Shown: positions 6,998-16,296, counted from the first letter of the stretch. The stretch: 64,000 nt of DNA from Gemmiger sp. An50 (GCF_002161595.1 NZ_NFID01000001.1:124001-188000), one strand, 5' to 3'. Notes: generated by a model not told the origin, from the letters alone. Numbers and translations: made by a program.

Positions 6998-8740
6998 TTA
7001 ACGGAACCAGTAGCCCACGAAGTCGTCCTTCATGACCCGGTAACCGTTCATCATGCTGTGGTACTGGAACTGGCGGATCAGGTTGCCCGCGGAGTCGTAC
7101 TCGCCGTAGACCTGGGGCACGCCGCTGTTCACCACGTAGTTGCCGCCCTCCAAAAGCTGCGCGTTGGACACCACGCTGGAGTAGGGCACATCGAAGGACC
7201 AGGCCAGGCGGAAGGTGCCCGCGTTTTCGTCCACCAGGTAGTAGTACACGTGGCTCACGATGCTCGCGTCCTCGGTGAGCGCCTGGCCCACCGAATCCGG
7301 CAGACTGGGGGTGTAGCCGGTGCGGGTGCTGTTGGCCCAGTAGTTGTTGTCGAACATGCGCAGGTAATACTGGCCCTCGGGCAGGCTGTCATCGTAGATC
7401 ACGGTCACGTCGTGCTGGCCGTACTGGGGGGTGAAGTCGCCCTCCTTCGTCAGGCTGTACTGCTCATAGCCGGTGCCCTCCCAGAAGGCCTCGTCGCCGA
7501 TCATCCAGTCGATGGCGGGCTCCTCGTGCACGTTCTTCACCTTGATGATGGTGGAGCTCTCGCGGGAGCTGACCACCACCGCGTCCTCCTCTTCCAGGTA
7601 CTGCACCGAGTTCAGGTGCAGCCAGTCCCAAAGACCCGCCTGCCAGAAGAAGGAGCTGTTGGCCGACACCTTTTCGGTGGTCACGAAGTAATCGTTCATC
7701 AACGCGCTGAAATCCACCAGCAGGGTCACCTCGCCGGTGTCCATATCAATGGCGATCAGCTGGTCCTCCACGGTTTCGCTCTCGGTGTTGGTGGCCAGGG
7801 CCACCAGCTCGCCGTCCGGGCCCCAGTTGAAGTCGTGATGCAGCTCGAAGCGGCCCAGGTCGTACACCTGCAGCACCTGGCCGATGCGGCTGATGCGGGC
7901 GATTTTATTGCTGCCCACGCAGGCCAGGATCTGGTCGCCCAGGCTGAGGATGCGGTCGGAGTGGTAACCGTCCAGCAGCATCTCGTAGCGCAGGATGCCG
8001 TCGTTGTCGAAGAAGAAGGTGTAGCCGTAGTAGTCGCTCAGGCCCATGGCGTAGAACAGTCCCTCGCTCATCTCGGCGGTGCTCTCGCCCTCGGTGGCCT
8101 CCAGCCGGTTGGCGTGGCCGGAGGTGGTGGCGGGCATCTGGATGGTGAAGGTGAAGCTGTCCTTCACCTCGCCCTGCTTGTTCACCGCCTCCAGGGTCAC
8201 CTGGTTCTCCTGCCCGGCCACCAGGCCGATGAGCAGAAATTCCTGCACCTTGCCGTACTCCTGGGCGGAGTTGGCGGTGGCGGTGTAGGCGGGGATGGTT
8301 TCGTCGTCGGTGGTGACGGTGTAGCGGATCTGGCAGTTGTAGTCGGTGGTGAAATACAGATACAGGCCGTTGGAGCCGGTGCCGAAGGGGTTCAGCACCG
8401 CCAGGGGCTCTTCCATGGTGAAGCCGCCCCGGTCCATCATGGTCATCAGGCTCTGGGCCAGGCGCTGCTGCACCTCTTCATCGTAGTAAGTAAAGCCCTC
8501 CTGCTCGTACTCGCCGGGCAGGATCTGCGCCACCTGGATGCTGGCTTCCACCGGCTGGCGGTACATCTGCACGTGGATCTCGTCGTCGGTGAAGGTGTAG
8601 GTGCCGGTCTCGATCTCCCACTTGTCCCGGGTGCGCTTTTCGCCGCCCACCAGATACTTGGAGACCACCAGCACGCCGGTGAGAATCACCGCGGCCAGCA
8701 CGACCAGAATCGCCGCCCCCACAAGGATCTTCTTTTTCAT
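6998..8740 (-). CDS. assT: Arylsulfate sulfotransferase, membrane anchored
   Basis: 580 residues. MKKK followed by a 22-residue hydrophobic segment gives an uncleaved anchor, leaving the enzyme outside. An N-terminal arylsulfotransferase domain (to about 205) precedes the six-bladed catalytic propeller. All four active-site positions of E. coli AssT have counterparts: HHDF (301), DWLHLNS (His375), SSRESS (Arg393) and GQHDV (His443, the residue that carries sulfate). The enzyme moves sulfate from one phenolic ester to another without PAPS. It stands alone between two terminators; no dsbL/dsbI-like genes are near. In gut bacteria such enzymes handle phenol sulfates from host or diet; the substrate here is unknown. 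Confidence 0.9.
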   Translation of the reverse strand: MKKKILVGAAILVVLAAVILTGVLVVSKYLVGGEKRTRDKWEIETGTYTFTDDEIHVQMYRQPVEASIQVAQILPGEYEQEGFTYYDEEVQQRLAQSLMTMMDRGGFTMEEPLAVLNPFGTGSNGLYLYFTTDYNCQIRYTVTTDDETIPAYTATANSAQEYGKVQEFLLIGLVAGQENQVTLEAVNKQGEVKDSFTFTIQMPATTSGHANRLEATEGESTAEMSEGLFYAMGLSDYYGYTFFFDNDGILRYEMLLDGYHSDRILSLGDQILACVGSNKIARISRIGQVLQVYDLGRFELHHDFNWGPDGELVALATNTESETVEDQLIAIDMDTGEVTLLVDFSALMNDYFVTTEKVSANSSFFWQAGLWDWLHLNSVQYLEEEDAVVVSSRESSTIIKVKNVHEEPAIDWMIGDEAFWEGTGYEQYSLTKEGDFTPQYGQHDVTVIYDDSLPEGQYYLRMFDNNYWANSTRTGYTPSLPDSVGQALTEDASIVSHVYYYLVDENAGTFRLAWSFDVPYSSVVSNAQLLEGGNYVVNSGVPQVYGEYDSAGNLIRQFQYHSMMNGYRVMKDDFVGYWFR

Positions 8741-8920
8741 GCTGCAATCCTCTTTCTCATTTTTTCATTCTGTTTTGTTCCTGTTTCGCGGCGCTCCCCC
8801 TCCGGGACAGCCGCGCAGATATTATACAGCTTTTTTTGGCTCTGTGGGGCCTTTTTTGCGGTTTTCATCGGTTTTTCAAACATTTTTGCTTTTTCTTAAT
8901 AATCCGGCGGCCAAAAGGGC

Positions 8921-8957
8921 AAAAAAATCCCTTCTCCGGGGGAGAAGGGGATTTTTT
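8921..8957. terminator. Terminator after the phospholipase C-like gene
   Basis: A-run, CCCTTCTCC / GGAGAAGGG stem and T-run between 8921 and 8957. It works on the minus strand for the gene starting at 9986. Confidence 0.88.
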
Positions 8958-8972
8958 ACTCGGAATGTTTCT

Positions 8973-9986
8973 TCAGCGAACGCAGCTCGCCGCCGGGGCG
9001 GGCTGGCCGGTTCCGGCCTGGCCCGCGGCCACCGCCCGTTCCAGCCGCTGGAAGTTGGGCGCCAGCACCCGGTCGTCGTGGTAGTTGGTGTCGCCGGTCA
9101 TCATCAAAAAGCGCACCGGGTCGTCCATCTGGGGCAAAAGCCACACCGCCAGCCGCAGCCCCTTGCAGAACAGTTCGTCGAAGCTGTCGGTAAACAGGCG
9201 CTGGGGCTTCCAGGGGTCCCGCCAGGGCGCATGGGCCAGGTTCATGGGGTCCGGCATGCTGCTGGGCGCGTCGGTGATGAACTTGGCCGACAGCAGCGGG
9301 AACTTCATCACCTTGTTCTCGAATTTTTCCACCATCTGACGCCGCTGGGCGCCCGGGTCGTGCAGCAGGCTGGATTCCAGCGAGGCCATGGTCATGGCCC
9401 GGCGCACAAAGGCCGGGCGGAAAGGCGAGCGCACCGGGAACAGATCGCCCAGCGTGCCCTGCAGCACTCTGGCCAGATACTTGCTCACCAGCTGGCTCTC
9501 CGCCTCATTCAGCCGGAAGATCTGCTCCTGGCGCAGCCGGGTGTAGCTATAGCCGCACTGGGCCATGTACCAGGCGTCGATGTCGCTTTCCAGCGCGGCG
9601 TGGCGGCCGTAGTAGCGGGCGCTCTTGTGGGCCGGGTCGTAGCCGGTGCGGGCGTACACGAAGGTGTGGCACACGCTGTCGCACACATAGTGGCAGTAGG
9701 CCCCCGCCAGATAGGCAAGGCAGACCCCCCGCTCGGGCTCAGACTCGGGCAGGCAGGCAAAGCCCTGCAAAAACCAGGCTTTGATCCGGTGGTTGTGCAG
9801 ATAGGCCCCCAGGTTCCGGTGGTTGGAAAAGGCCAGCCGCAAAAAGTTATAGGTAAACAGGTCCGGCCCCTGGCACCCCAGGAAAAAAGCCCGGGAATGC
9901 CGCTGGGCGGCCCGCTTGGCCTGGCAGTCCGGCAGGCGGGCCAGGGCGCGGGCGCCGAACACACAATGGGTCACAAGGCCCGGCAT
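8973..9986 (-). CDS. Zinc-dependent phospholipase C family protein
   Basis: 337 residues from the ATG at 9986, chosen because the AAAGGAGG site is 8 bases away; the ATG at 9992 would be only 2 bases from it. Family blocks are THCVFGARAL at the start, FFLGCQGPDLFTYN (about 35-48), YLAGAYCHYVCDSVCHTFVYA (about 89-109) and HAALESDIDAWY, with His/Asp/Glu zinc ligands. There is no signal peptide, so unlike secreted clostridial phospholipases it is probably intracellular. Such proteins are common and uncharacterised in Clostridia. Confidence 0.82.
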   Translation of the reverse strand: MPGLVTHCVFGARALARLPDCQAKRAAQRHSRAFFLGCQGPDLFTYNFLRLAFSNHRNLGAYLHNHRIKAWFLQGFACLPESEPERGVCLAYLAGAYCHYVCDSVCHTFVYARTGYDPAHKSARYYGRHAALESDIDAWYMAQCGYSYTRLRQEQIFRLNEAESQLVSKYLARVLQGTLGDLFPVRSPFRPAFVRRAMTMASLESSLLHDPGAQRRQMVEKFENKVMKFPLLSAKFITDAPSSMPDPMNLAHAPWRDPWKPQRLFTDSFDELFCKGLRLAVWLLPQMDDPVRFLMMTGDTNYHDDRVLAPNFQRLERAVAAGQAGTGQPAPAASCVR

Positions 9987-10275
9987 ACGCATTGCCTCCT
10001 TTGCTGTGAAGAAGAACCGTCCCCGCTTGGCTTTGCGGACGGCGGATGAAGGGGCGTTTCGCCGCTTCGCGCCCCGTTCCCGGCGCGCAAAACGGCCTTA
10101 TACTTTTATTGTATCATATCTGGGGCCGCCCGGCGCAGTTTTGCCAATTCTTTTCGTGATTTTTGCTGTTTCCTTTTCTTTCCCGTTTTTTTACACAGGG
10201 AACACAAAAAAGCGCATACCGCCCAGATTTTCATTGGAAGAACGGGCGTATTTCGTTAAAAGAGTAACAAGAAAA
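9987..10275. other. Intergenic region between divergent genes
   Basis: Holds a likely extended -10 promoter (TGATACAAT on the minus strand, 10116-10108) for the phospholipase gene. Then come 150 bp of T-rich sequence before the pgk promoter. No RNA gene or small ORF is evident. Confidence 0.45.
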
Positions 10276-10298
10276 AACTTGCGAAATCGGCGCAAGTT
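10276..10298. promoter_or_regulatory. Inverted repeat (possible operator) on the pgk promoter
   Basis: AACTTGCG and CGCAAGTT form a perfect 8-bp inverted repeat with a 7-base spacer. It covers the -35 box and most of the spacer, a typical repressor position. Confidence 0.5.
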
Positions 10299-10307
10299 GT
10301 TTATAAT
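10279..10307 (+). promoter_or_regulatory. Sigma-A promoter of pgk
   Basis: TTGCGA at 10279-10284, 17-bp spacer, TATAAT at 10302-10307; transcription would start about 85 bases before the pgk ATG. Confidence 0.88.
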
Positions 10308-10399
10308 AAAGGCAGGTATGACAAAGCGGCTATCCGCACCGGTTGGCGCGGGCGGCCGTTCCCTTTGGGATACTTTCAAAAATGAGAGGAGAAAGAACA

Positions 10400-11608
10400 A
10401 TGGGCTTAGGTAAAAAAACCGTTGAGGAACTGGACGTTAAGGGCAAGCGCGTTCTGGTGCGCTGCGATTTCAACGTTCCCATGAAGGAGGGCGTTATCAC
10501 CAACGATAACCGCATCGTTGCCGCCCTGCCCACCATCAAGAAGCTGATCGAGAACGGCGGCAAGGTGATCCTGTGCAGCCATCTGGGCAAGCCCAAGAAC
10601 GGCCCCGAAGAGAAGTTCAGCCTGGCTCCCGTAGCCGTGCGTCTGAGCGAGCTGCTGGGCAAGAACGTTGTGTTCGCGGGCGACGACACCGTTGTGGGCG
10701 AGCAGGCTAAGGCCGCTGTTGCCGCTATGAACGACGGCGACGTGGTTCTGCTGCAGAACACCCGCTTCCGCAAGGAGGAGACCAAGAACCTGCCCGAGTT
10801 CAGCGAAGAGCTGGCCAGCCTGGCTGACTGCTACGTGAACGACGCCTTCGGCTCCGCTCACCGCGCTCATTGCTCCACCGCCGGCGTGACCGACTACATC
10901 AAGGATACCGCTGTTGGCTACCTGATGGAGAAGGAGATCCGCTACCTGGGCAACGCCGTGAACGATCCCGTTCGTCCCTTCACCGCCATCCTGGGCGGCG
11001 CCAAGGTTGCCGACAAGCTGAACGTGATCAGCAACCTGCTGGAGAAGGTGGACACCCTGATCATCGGCGGCGGCATGGCCTACACCTTCCTGGCTGCCAA
11101 GGGCTACGAGGTTGGCTCCAGCCTGGTGGACAACGAGAAGATCGACTACTGCAAGGACATGATGAAGAAGGCCGAGGAGAAGGGCGTAAAGCTGCTGCTG
11201 CCCGTTGATACCGCTGTGGCCGCTTCCTTCCCCGATCCCATCGACGCTCCCATCGACGTACAGATGGTTGCTGCCGACGCTATGCCTGCCGGCATGATGG
11301 GTCTGGACATCGGACCCGAGACCGAGAAGCTGTTTGCTGACGCCGTTCTGGCCAGCAAGACCGTTGTTTGGAACGGCCCCATGGGCGTGTTCGAGAACCC
11401 CACCCTGGCCGCTGGCACCCTGGCTGTTGCCAAGGCTATGGCTGAGGCCGACGCCACCACCGTGATCGGCGGCGGCGACAGCGCGGCTGCCGTAATGCAG
11501 CTGGGCTTCGGCGACAAGATGACCCACATCTCCACCGGCGGCGGCGCCTCCCTGGAGTACCTGGAGGGCAAGGAGCTGCCCGGCATCGCCTGCATCCAGA
11601 ACGCCTAA
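10400..11608 (+). CDS. pgk: Phosphoglycerate kinase
   Basis: 402 residues from the ATG at 10400 with GAGAGGAG upstream. It converts 1,3-bisphosphoglycerate and ADP to 3-phosphoglycerate and ATP in the cytoplasm. Signature VRCDFNVPM near residue 20, substrate His/Arg motif CSHLGKP, and the nucleotide site GGGDSAAAV with [13 protein letters not shown] near the end. Full length. Codon choice shifts to GTT and GCT, unlike most neighbours, as expected for a highly expressed gene. Followed by tpiA and gpmI in the same direction; no gapA is nearby. Confidence 0.98.
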   Translation: MGLGKKTVEELDVKGKRVLVRCDFNVPMKEGVITNDNRIVAALPTIKKLIENGGKVILCSHLGKPKNGPEEKFSLAPVAVRLSELLGKNVVFAGDDTVVGEQAKAAVAAMNDGDVVLLQNTRFRKEETKNLPEFSEELASLADCYVNDAFGSAHRAHCSTAGVTDYIKDTAVGYLMEKEIRYLGNAVNDPVRPFTAILGGAKVADKLNVISNLLEKVDTLIIGGGMAYTFLAAKGYEVGSSLVDNEKIDYCKDMMKKAEEKGVKLLLPVDTAVAASFPDPIDAPIDVQMVAADAMPAGMMGLDIGPETEKLFADAVLASKTVVWNGPMGVFENPTLAAGTLAVAKAMAEADATTVIGGGDSAAAVMQLGFGDKMTHISTGGGASLEYLEGKELPGIACIQNA

Positions 11609-11621
11609 GTTTTGAACCCAA

Positions 11622-11665
11622 AGCCTCAGTCGCCCCCCTTGCGCCGGGCGGCTGGGGCATTTTCC
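11622..11665 (+). terminator. Possible weak terminator between pgk and tpiA
   Basis: GCCTCAGTCGCC pairs with GGCGGCTGGGGC allowing G-U pairs, and is followed by a short T run (ATTTT). It may lower read-through into tpiA. Confidence 0.4.
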
Positions 11666-11716
11666 GGTTCTTACCATCCGCAGGAACCATCAACAAGAAA
11701 AGTGAGGAATTTCACC

Positions 11717-12484
11717 ATGGATAAAGCAAACCGCAAGGCCATCATCGCCGGCAACTGGAAGATGAACAAGACCGCCACCGAGGCTGTTGAGCTGATCGAC
11801 GCTCTGATCCCCGCCGTGAAGGACGCCGACTGCGAAGTCGTGATCTGCACCCCCTTCACCACCCTGGTCACCGCTGTGGAGAAGACCAAGGGCACCAACA
11901 TCCATGTGGGCGCCGAGAACGTGCACTTCGAGAAGAGCGGCGCGTTCACCGGCGAGATCAGCGCCGACATGCTGGTCGACCTGGGCGTTGAGTACGTGAT
12001 CACCGGCCACTCCGAGCGCCGTCAGTACTTCGCTGAGACCGACGAGACCGTGAACAAGCGCACCCTGGCTGCTCTGAACGCCGGCCTGAAGGTGCTGGTA
12101 TGCGTGGGCGAGAACCTGACCCAGCGCGAGCAGGGCGTGACCGAGGAGCTGGTCCGCATGCAGACCAAGATCGCCCTGAACGGCGTGACCGCTGAGCAGA
12201 TGGCGGGCGTGGTCATCGCTTACGAGCCCGTTTGGGCCATCGGCACCGGCAAGACTGCCACCAGCGACCAGGCTCAGGAAGTCTGCGCTGCCATCCGTAA
12301 GGTGCTGGGCGAGCTGTACGGCGAGGCCGTTGCCAAGGCTACCACCGTTCAGTACGGCGGCAGCATGAACGCCGGCAACGCCGAGGAGCTGCTGGGCAAG
12401 CCCGACGTGGACGGCGGCCTGATCGGCGGCGCTTCCCTGAAGGCCGACGCTTTCGCCACCATCGTGGCTGCTGCCAGCAAGTAA
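11717..12484 (+). CDS. tpiA: Triose-phosphate isomerase
   Basis: 255 residues from the ATG at 11717; the upstream extension of the frame lacks a ribosome site and is not family-like. It interconverts dihydroxyacetone phosphate and glyceraldehyde 3-phosphate. NWKMN near the start carries the catalytic Lys, GHSERR the catalytic His and [11 protein letters not shown] the catalytic Glu with loop 6. The same codon bias as pgk. Lies 108 bp after pgk. Confidence 0.98.
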   Translation: MDKANRKAIIAGNWKMNKTATEAVELIDALIPAVKDADCEVVICTPFTTLVTAVEKTKGTNIHVGAENVHFEKSGAFTGEISADMLVDLGVEYVITGHSERRQYFAETDETVNKRTLAALNAGLKVLVCVGENLTQREQGVTEELVRMQTKIALNGVTAEQMAGVVIAYEPVWAIGTGKTATSDQAQEVCAAIRKVLGELYGEAVAKATTVQYGGSMNAGNAEELLGKPDVDGGLIGGASLKADAFATIVAAASK

Positions 12485-12496
12485 GCTTTTTGTTAT

Positions 12497-12527
12497 AACG
12501 CGCCGTCTTTGGGGCGGCGCGTTTTTT
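12497..12527 (+). terminator. Terminator after tpiA
   Basis: Perfect 9-bp stem (12497-12505 with 12515-12523), 9-base loop, T run. gpmI starts only 27 bases later, so it depends on read-through or a nearby promoter. Confidence 0.85.
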
Positions 12528-12553
12528 ACAGTTTTGATAAGGAGTAATCCATT

Positions 12554-14074
12554 ATGTCTAAGAAACCCCTGATGCTCTGCATTCTGGACGGCTTCGGCTG
12601 GGTGCCCAACAAGACCGAGGGCAACGCCATCGTGGCCGCCAAAACCCCCAACCTGGACAAGCTGTTCGCCACCTGCCCCTACACCACCATCGGTGCTTCC
12701 GGCATGGACGTGGGCCTGCCCGACGGCCAGATGGGCAACAGCGAGGTTGGTCACACCAACATCGGCGCCGGCCGCATCGTGTACCAGGAGCTGACCCGCA
12801 TCACCAAGGCCATCCAGGACGGTTCCATCCGCTCCAACGAGGCCATTGTGAACGCCATGAAGGCTGCCATCGAAAACGGCAAGGCCATCCACCTGATGGG
12901 CCTGCTGTCCGCCGGTGGTGTTCACGGCCACATCCAGCACCTGTTCGGCCTGCTGGACATGGCCAAGGACATGGGCGCCACCGAGGTTTACGTGCACGCC
13001 ATTATGGACGGCCGCGACGTTCCCCCCGATTCCGGCAAGGGCTACATCGACGAGCTGCAGGCCAAGCTGGACGAACTGGGCGTGGGCAAGATCGCTTCCA
13101 TCTCCGGCCGTTACTACGCCATGGACCGCGACAACCGCTGGGACCGCGTGGAGAAGGCCTATGCTGCCTTCGTTTACGGCGAGGGCGTGAAGGGCACTCC
13201 CGCTGAGGTGATGGCGAACAGCTACGCCGAGGGCGTAACCGACGAGTTCGTGGTGCCCGCCGTGACCTGTGAGGGCGGCCGCATCGCCGAGGGCGACACC
13301 GTGATCTTCTACAACTTCCGTCCCGACCGTGCCCGTGAGATCACCCGCACCTTCGTGGACGACGAGTTCACCGGCTTCGAGCGCAAGAACGGCCGTTTTG
13401 CCGTGAACTACGTCTGCTTCACCCAGTACGACGCCACCATGCCCAACGTGGAGGTTGCCTTCAAGCCCCAGAGCCTGACCAACGTGATGGGCGAGTACCT
13501 GGCCAAGTGCGGCAAGACCCAGCTGCGCATCGCCGAGACCGAGAAGTACGCTCACGTGACCTTCTTCTTCAACGGCGGCGTGGAAGCTCCCTTCGAGGGC
13601 GAGGACCGTGCTCTGATCGCCAGCCCCAAGGTTGCCACCTACGACCTGCAGCCCGAGATGAGCGCCTTCGAGGTTGCCGACGAGTGCGTCAAGCGCATCG
13701 AGAGCGGCAAGTACGACGTGATCATCCTGAACTTCGCCAACTGCGACATGGTTGGCCACACCGGCATCTTCGAGGCCGCTGTGAAGGCCGTTGAGGCTGT
13801 GGACACCTGCGCCGGCAAGGTGATCGACGCGGTTCTGGCTGCCGGCGGCCAGGTGCTGCTGACTGCCGACCACGGCAACGCCGACCAGATGCGTGAGCCC
13901 GACGGCGCTCCCTTCACCGCTCACACCACCAACCCGGTTCCCTTCCTGGTGGCCGGCGCTGGCGACGTGAAGCTGCGCGAGGGCGGCGTTCTGGCGGACA
14001 TCGCTCCCACCATGCTCAAGCTGATGGGCCTGGCTCAGCCGGAAGAGATGACCGGCAAGAGCATCATCGAGTAA
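12554..14074 (+). CDS. gpmI: 2,3-bisphosphoglycerate-independent phosphoglycerate mutase
   Basis: 506 residues, the usual length. It interconverts 3- and 2-phosphoglycerate using two manganese ions. ILDGFGW holds the first metal Asp and MGNSEVGH the Ser that is phosphorylated during catalysis. VMDGRDVPP-type and TADHGNAD segments carry further ligands. Ribosome site AAGGAG before the ATG at 12554. Strong codon bias like pgk and tpiA. Third gene of the lower glycolysis block. Confidence 0.98.
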   Translation: MSKKPLMLCILDGFGWVPNKTEGNAIVAAKTPNLDKLFATCPYTTIGASGMDVGLPDGQMGNSEVGHTNIGAGRIVYQELTRITKAIQDGSIRSNEAIVNAMKAAIENGKAIHLMGLLSAGGVHGHIQHLFGLLDMAKDMGATEVYVHAIMDGRDVPPDSGKGYIDELQAKLDELGVGKIASISGRYYAMDRDNRWDRVEKAYAAFVYGEGVKGTPAEVMANSYAEGVTDEFVVPAVTCEGGRIAEGDTVIFYNFRPDRAREITRTFVDDEFTGFERKNGRFAVNYVCFTQYDATMPNVEVAFKPQSLTNVMGEYLAKCGKTQLRIAETEKYAHVTFFFNGGVEAPFEGEDRALIASPKVATYDLQPEMSAFEVADECVKRIESGKYDVIILNFANCDMVGHTGIFEAAVKAVEAVDTCAGKVIDAVLAAGGQVLLTADHGNADQMREPDGAPFTAHTTNPVPFLVAGAGDVKLREGGVLADIAPTMLKLMGLAQPEEMTGKSIIE

Positions 14075-14090
14075 TTTTCCGGTTTTTTGT

Positions 14091-14118
14091 CCCCCGCGAA
14101 TTCGCGGGGGGCTTTTTT
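14091..14118 (+). terminator. Terminator after gpmI
   Basis: A 20-bp palindrome 14091-14110 followed by six T residues. Confidence 0.9.
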
Positions 14119-14157
14119 CACAGTTTTTTCAATGTTTTGTGCGAGACAAACTCCCCC

Positions 14158-14186
14158 TTGACGGTGTATGATTAAAATGATATAAT
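14158..14186 (+). promoter_or_regulatory. Sigma-A promoter of the M23 peptidase gene
   Basis: TTGACG 14158-14163, 17-bp spacer, TATAAT 14181-14186. A 7-bp inverted repeat (AATAACG/CGTTATT, 14184-14206) covers the likely start point. Confidence 0.9.
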
Positions 14187-14233
14187 AACGTAATTTTCGC
14201 GTTATTAACCCACCCGTAAGGAGGGATTTTCAC

Positions 14234-15628
14234 ATGAACAAGCACCGTTTTCTGCGCGTTGGCGCAGCCTTCACCGCCGCTGTGATGCTGGCGGGCACCG
14301 TGGCCTTTGCCCAGGACGAGGTGACCGAAGAGGACATCCAGGACCTGCAGAACAAGGTGGACCAGGCCCAGAGCCAGGCCCAGCAGGCCGCCCAGGGCGT
14401 GCAGGAGGACATGGATGCCAAGGCCCAGGCCGAGCTGCAGGCCCAGATGCTTTTGAATCAGATCAACAGCCTGAACGACGCCCAGGCAGATATCCAGGAC
14501 CAGATCGCCCAGTGTGAGGAGCAGATCGCCGCCACCCAGCAGAGCTACGACGAGACCATGGAGGAATACAAGGCCCAGCTGCAGGCCATGCAGAAGCTGG
14601 GCGATTCCGGCGGAGTCTCGCTGCTGCTGCAGGCCAGCAGCCTGTATCAGCTGCTCACCTTCTCCTCCAACTTACAGCAGCTGAGCAGCTACACCGACAG
14701 CCTGCTCACCGAGCTGCAGACCCAGAAGCAGACCCTGGAGGACCTGACCCAGGAGCTGGAGGGCAAGCGCACCACCGCTGCCGAGAACCAGCAGCAGCTG
14801 GAGGAGACCCGCAAGGAATACCAGGCCCAGGTGCAGAAGCTGGACAGCCAGATCAGCGCGGGCACCGCCGAGCAGATCGCCTACGAGGCGGAATACGAGA
14901 TGCGCAAGGAGGAGCTGCAGGCCGCCGAGGCCCAGCTGGAGCAGCAGATCGCCGACGCGCTGGCCAATGCCCAGCAGCAGGCCACCCCGACCCCGGAACC
15001 CACGCCGGAACCGACTCCCGAGCCCACGCCCGAGCCGACCCCGGAACCCACCGCGGAGCCCACCCCGGCCCCGGACGGTGAAAACGGCGAGAACGGTGAG
15101 AACGGCGAGAACGGTGAGAATGGCGAAAACGGCGACGGCAGCGAGGGCGGCGAGAGCCAGCCCACCCCGGCGCCCACGCCTGCACCCACGCCGAAGCCCA
15201 CTCCGGCTCCCACACCCGCACCCACCCAGAAGCCCAGCACCGGCCTGTCCATGACCTGGCCGCTGCCCGGCTACTCCAGGCTGTCCACCCATTTCGGTGA
15301 GGTGATCTACGGCAATCCCCATTACGCCATCGACATCCCCGCCCCCAAGGGCACGCCCATCGTGGCGGCGGCAGACGGCACCGTGCTGCTGGCGGGCTGG
15401 AACAACAGCTACGGCTACTGGGCCCTCATCAACCATTCGGACGGCATCTCCACCGTGTATGCCCACATGACCGAGGGCAGCCTGGCGGTGAGCCCCGGCC
15501 AGACGGTGAAGAAGGGCCAGACCATCGGCGGCGTGGGCAACACCGGCTTCTCCTTCGGCAACCATCTGCACTTTGAGGTGCGCAAGAACGGCCAGAAGGT
15601 GGACCCGCTGAACTACGTCTCCCCCTGA
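14234..15628 (+). CDS. Secreted coiled-coil M23 peptidase (EnvC/NlpD-type)
   Basis: 464 residues with a Sec signal peptide ending near AFAQ (about residue 26). Residues 30-245 form a long Gln/Glu-rich coiled coil. A linker follows with PTPEP repeats, a run of GEN repeats and a PTPAP stretch (about 250-340). The C-terminal 120 residues are a LytM/M23 domain with both zinc motifs intact: HYAID and HLHFEV. The architecture matches cell-division murein hydrolases or their activators. With intact ligands it is probably an active endopeptidase. The repeat linker likely spans the wall. Own promoter and terminator. Confidence 0.9.
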   Translation: MNKHRFLRVGAAFTAAVMLAGTVAFAQDEVTEEDIQDLQNKVDQAQSQAQQAAQGVQEDMDAKAQAELQAQMLLNQINSLNDAQADIQDQIAQCEEQIAATQQSYDETMEEYKAQLQAMQKLGDSGGVSLLLQASSLYQLLTFSSNLQQLSSYTDSLLTELQTQKQTLEDLTQELEGKRTTAAENQQQLEETRKEYQAQVQKLDSQISAGTAEQIAYEAEYEMRKEELQAAEAQLEQQIADALANAQQQATPTPEPTPEPTPEPTPEPTPEPTAEPTPAPDGENGENGENGENGENGENGDGSEGGESQPTPAPTPAPTPKPTPAPTPAPTQKPSTGLSMTWPLPGYSRLSTHFGEVIYGNPHYAIDIPAPKGTPIVAAADGTVLLAGWNNSYGYWALINHSDGISTVYAHMTEGSLAVSPGQTVKKGQTIGGVGNTGFSFGNHLHFEVRKNGQKVDPLNYVSP

Positions 15629-15650
15629 CCGGCCCCCTTTTTCCAAACAC

Positions 15651-15690
15651 AAAAGCCCCCGCCCCGGAAGCTTCCGGGGCGGGGGCTTTT
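15651..15690. terminator. Bidirectional terminator
   Basis: A 40-bp perfect palindrome with A and T tails (15651-15690) between the M23 gene and the convergent QueD-like gene. Confidence 0.92.
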
Positions 15691-15729
15691 CTTATGGCCT
15701 TGGGGGAAAAGGCCGTTGCACGCTCACAT

Positions 15730-16296
15730 TCAGTGCTTTTTATAACCGCACTTGGGGCACACGCCGTTCTCGTTCAGGGCGATACCGCACAGGGGGCAGC
15801 GGTCGATGTTGTTGCGGGTCTCGAACTCGGCGCTGGCCGCGTTCACGCCGCTGGTGAAGGTGATCTTGGCGATGTTCAGCTTGTCCTTCAGCAGGTCGTA
15901 CACGATCTTGATCATGCCTTCCACGGTCAGGGTCTCCTTGGTCACCACCAGACGGCACTCCGGGTAGGCGGTGGCCAGCTCGGTCTGGAAGGCGGGGCCC
16001 TTCATCTGGTTCTGGGGCGCGCCGTCGCGGATGCCCTGCTCCTCATAGACCTTCAGCACCGCGGGCAGCAGGGGGTCATCCTGGCGCAGGATCAGCGCGT
16101 GGTCAAAGTTTTTCAGCACCTCCCAGGCGGTCTTCTGGATCTCGTTGCAGGGGAAGACCATGTTCACGCCGGGCTCCACCGTGTCTTCCACTTCGATGGT
16201 CAATACGCCGGTGTGTCCGTGCAGGTACTGGGCTTCGCCCTTGAAGCCATAAAAACGGTGGGCGTACTGCAGGTCCAATTTGGTGATACTTCTCAT
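15730..16296 (-). CDS. 6-pyruvoyl-tetrahydropterin synthase/QueD-like protein with C-terminal zinc ribbon
   Basis: 188 residues. The T-fold zinc ligands are present as His13 (YAHRF) and LHGH (His26, His28). QueD enzymes use a Cys three positions before LHGH; here that position is Ala22, with Glu21 beside it, so the chemistry may differ from normal 6-carboxytetrahydropterin synthase. The end carries a four-Cys ribbon (Cys167, 170, 180, 183) not found in standard QueD. No queC, queE or folE is near. It has its own promoter with two operator-like repeats, pointing to single-gene regulation. True substrate unknown. Confidence 0.75.
   Translation of the reverse strand: MRSITKLDLQYAHRFYGFKGEAQYLHGHTGVLTIEVEDTVEPGVNMVFPCNEIQKTAWEVLKNFDHALILRQDDPLLPAVLKVYEEQGIRDGAPQNQMKGPAFQTELATAYPECRLVVTKETLTVEGMIKIVYDLLKDKLNIAKITFTSGVNAASAEFETRNNIDRCPLCGIALNENGVCPKCGYKKH

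Noticed and set aside
10406-13924. Two long minus-strand ORFs (423 and 744 residues) opposite pgk, tpiA and gpmI
   Set aside because: Gly/His/Val-rich shadows caused by the strong codon bias of the glycolytic genes.
15070-15150. GAGAACGG-type direct repeats
   Set aside because: They encode GEN repeats in the linker of the M23 peptidase and keep frame.
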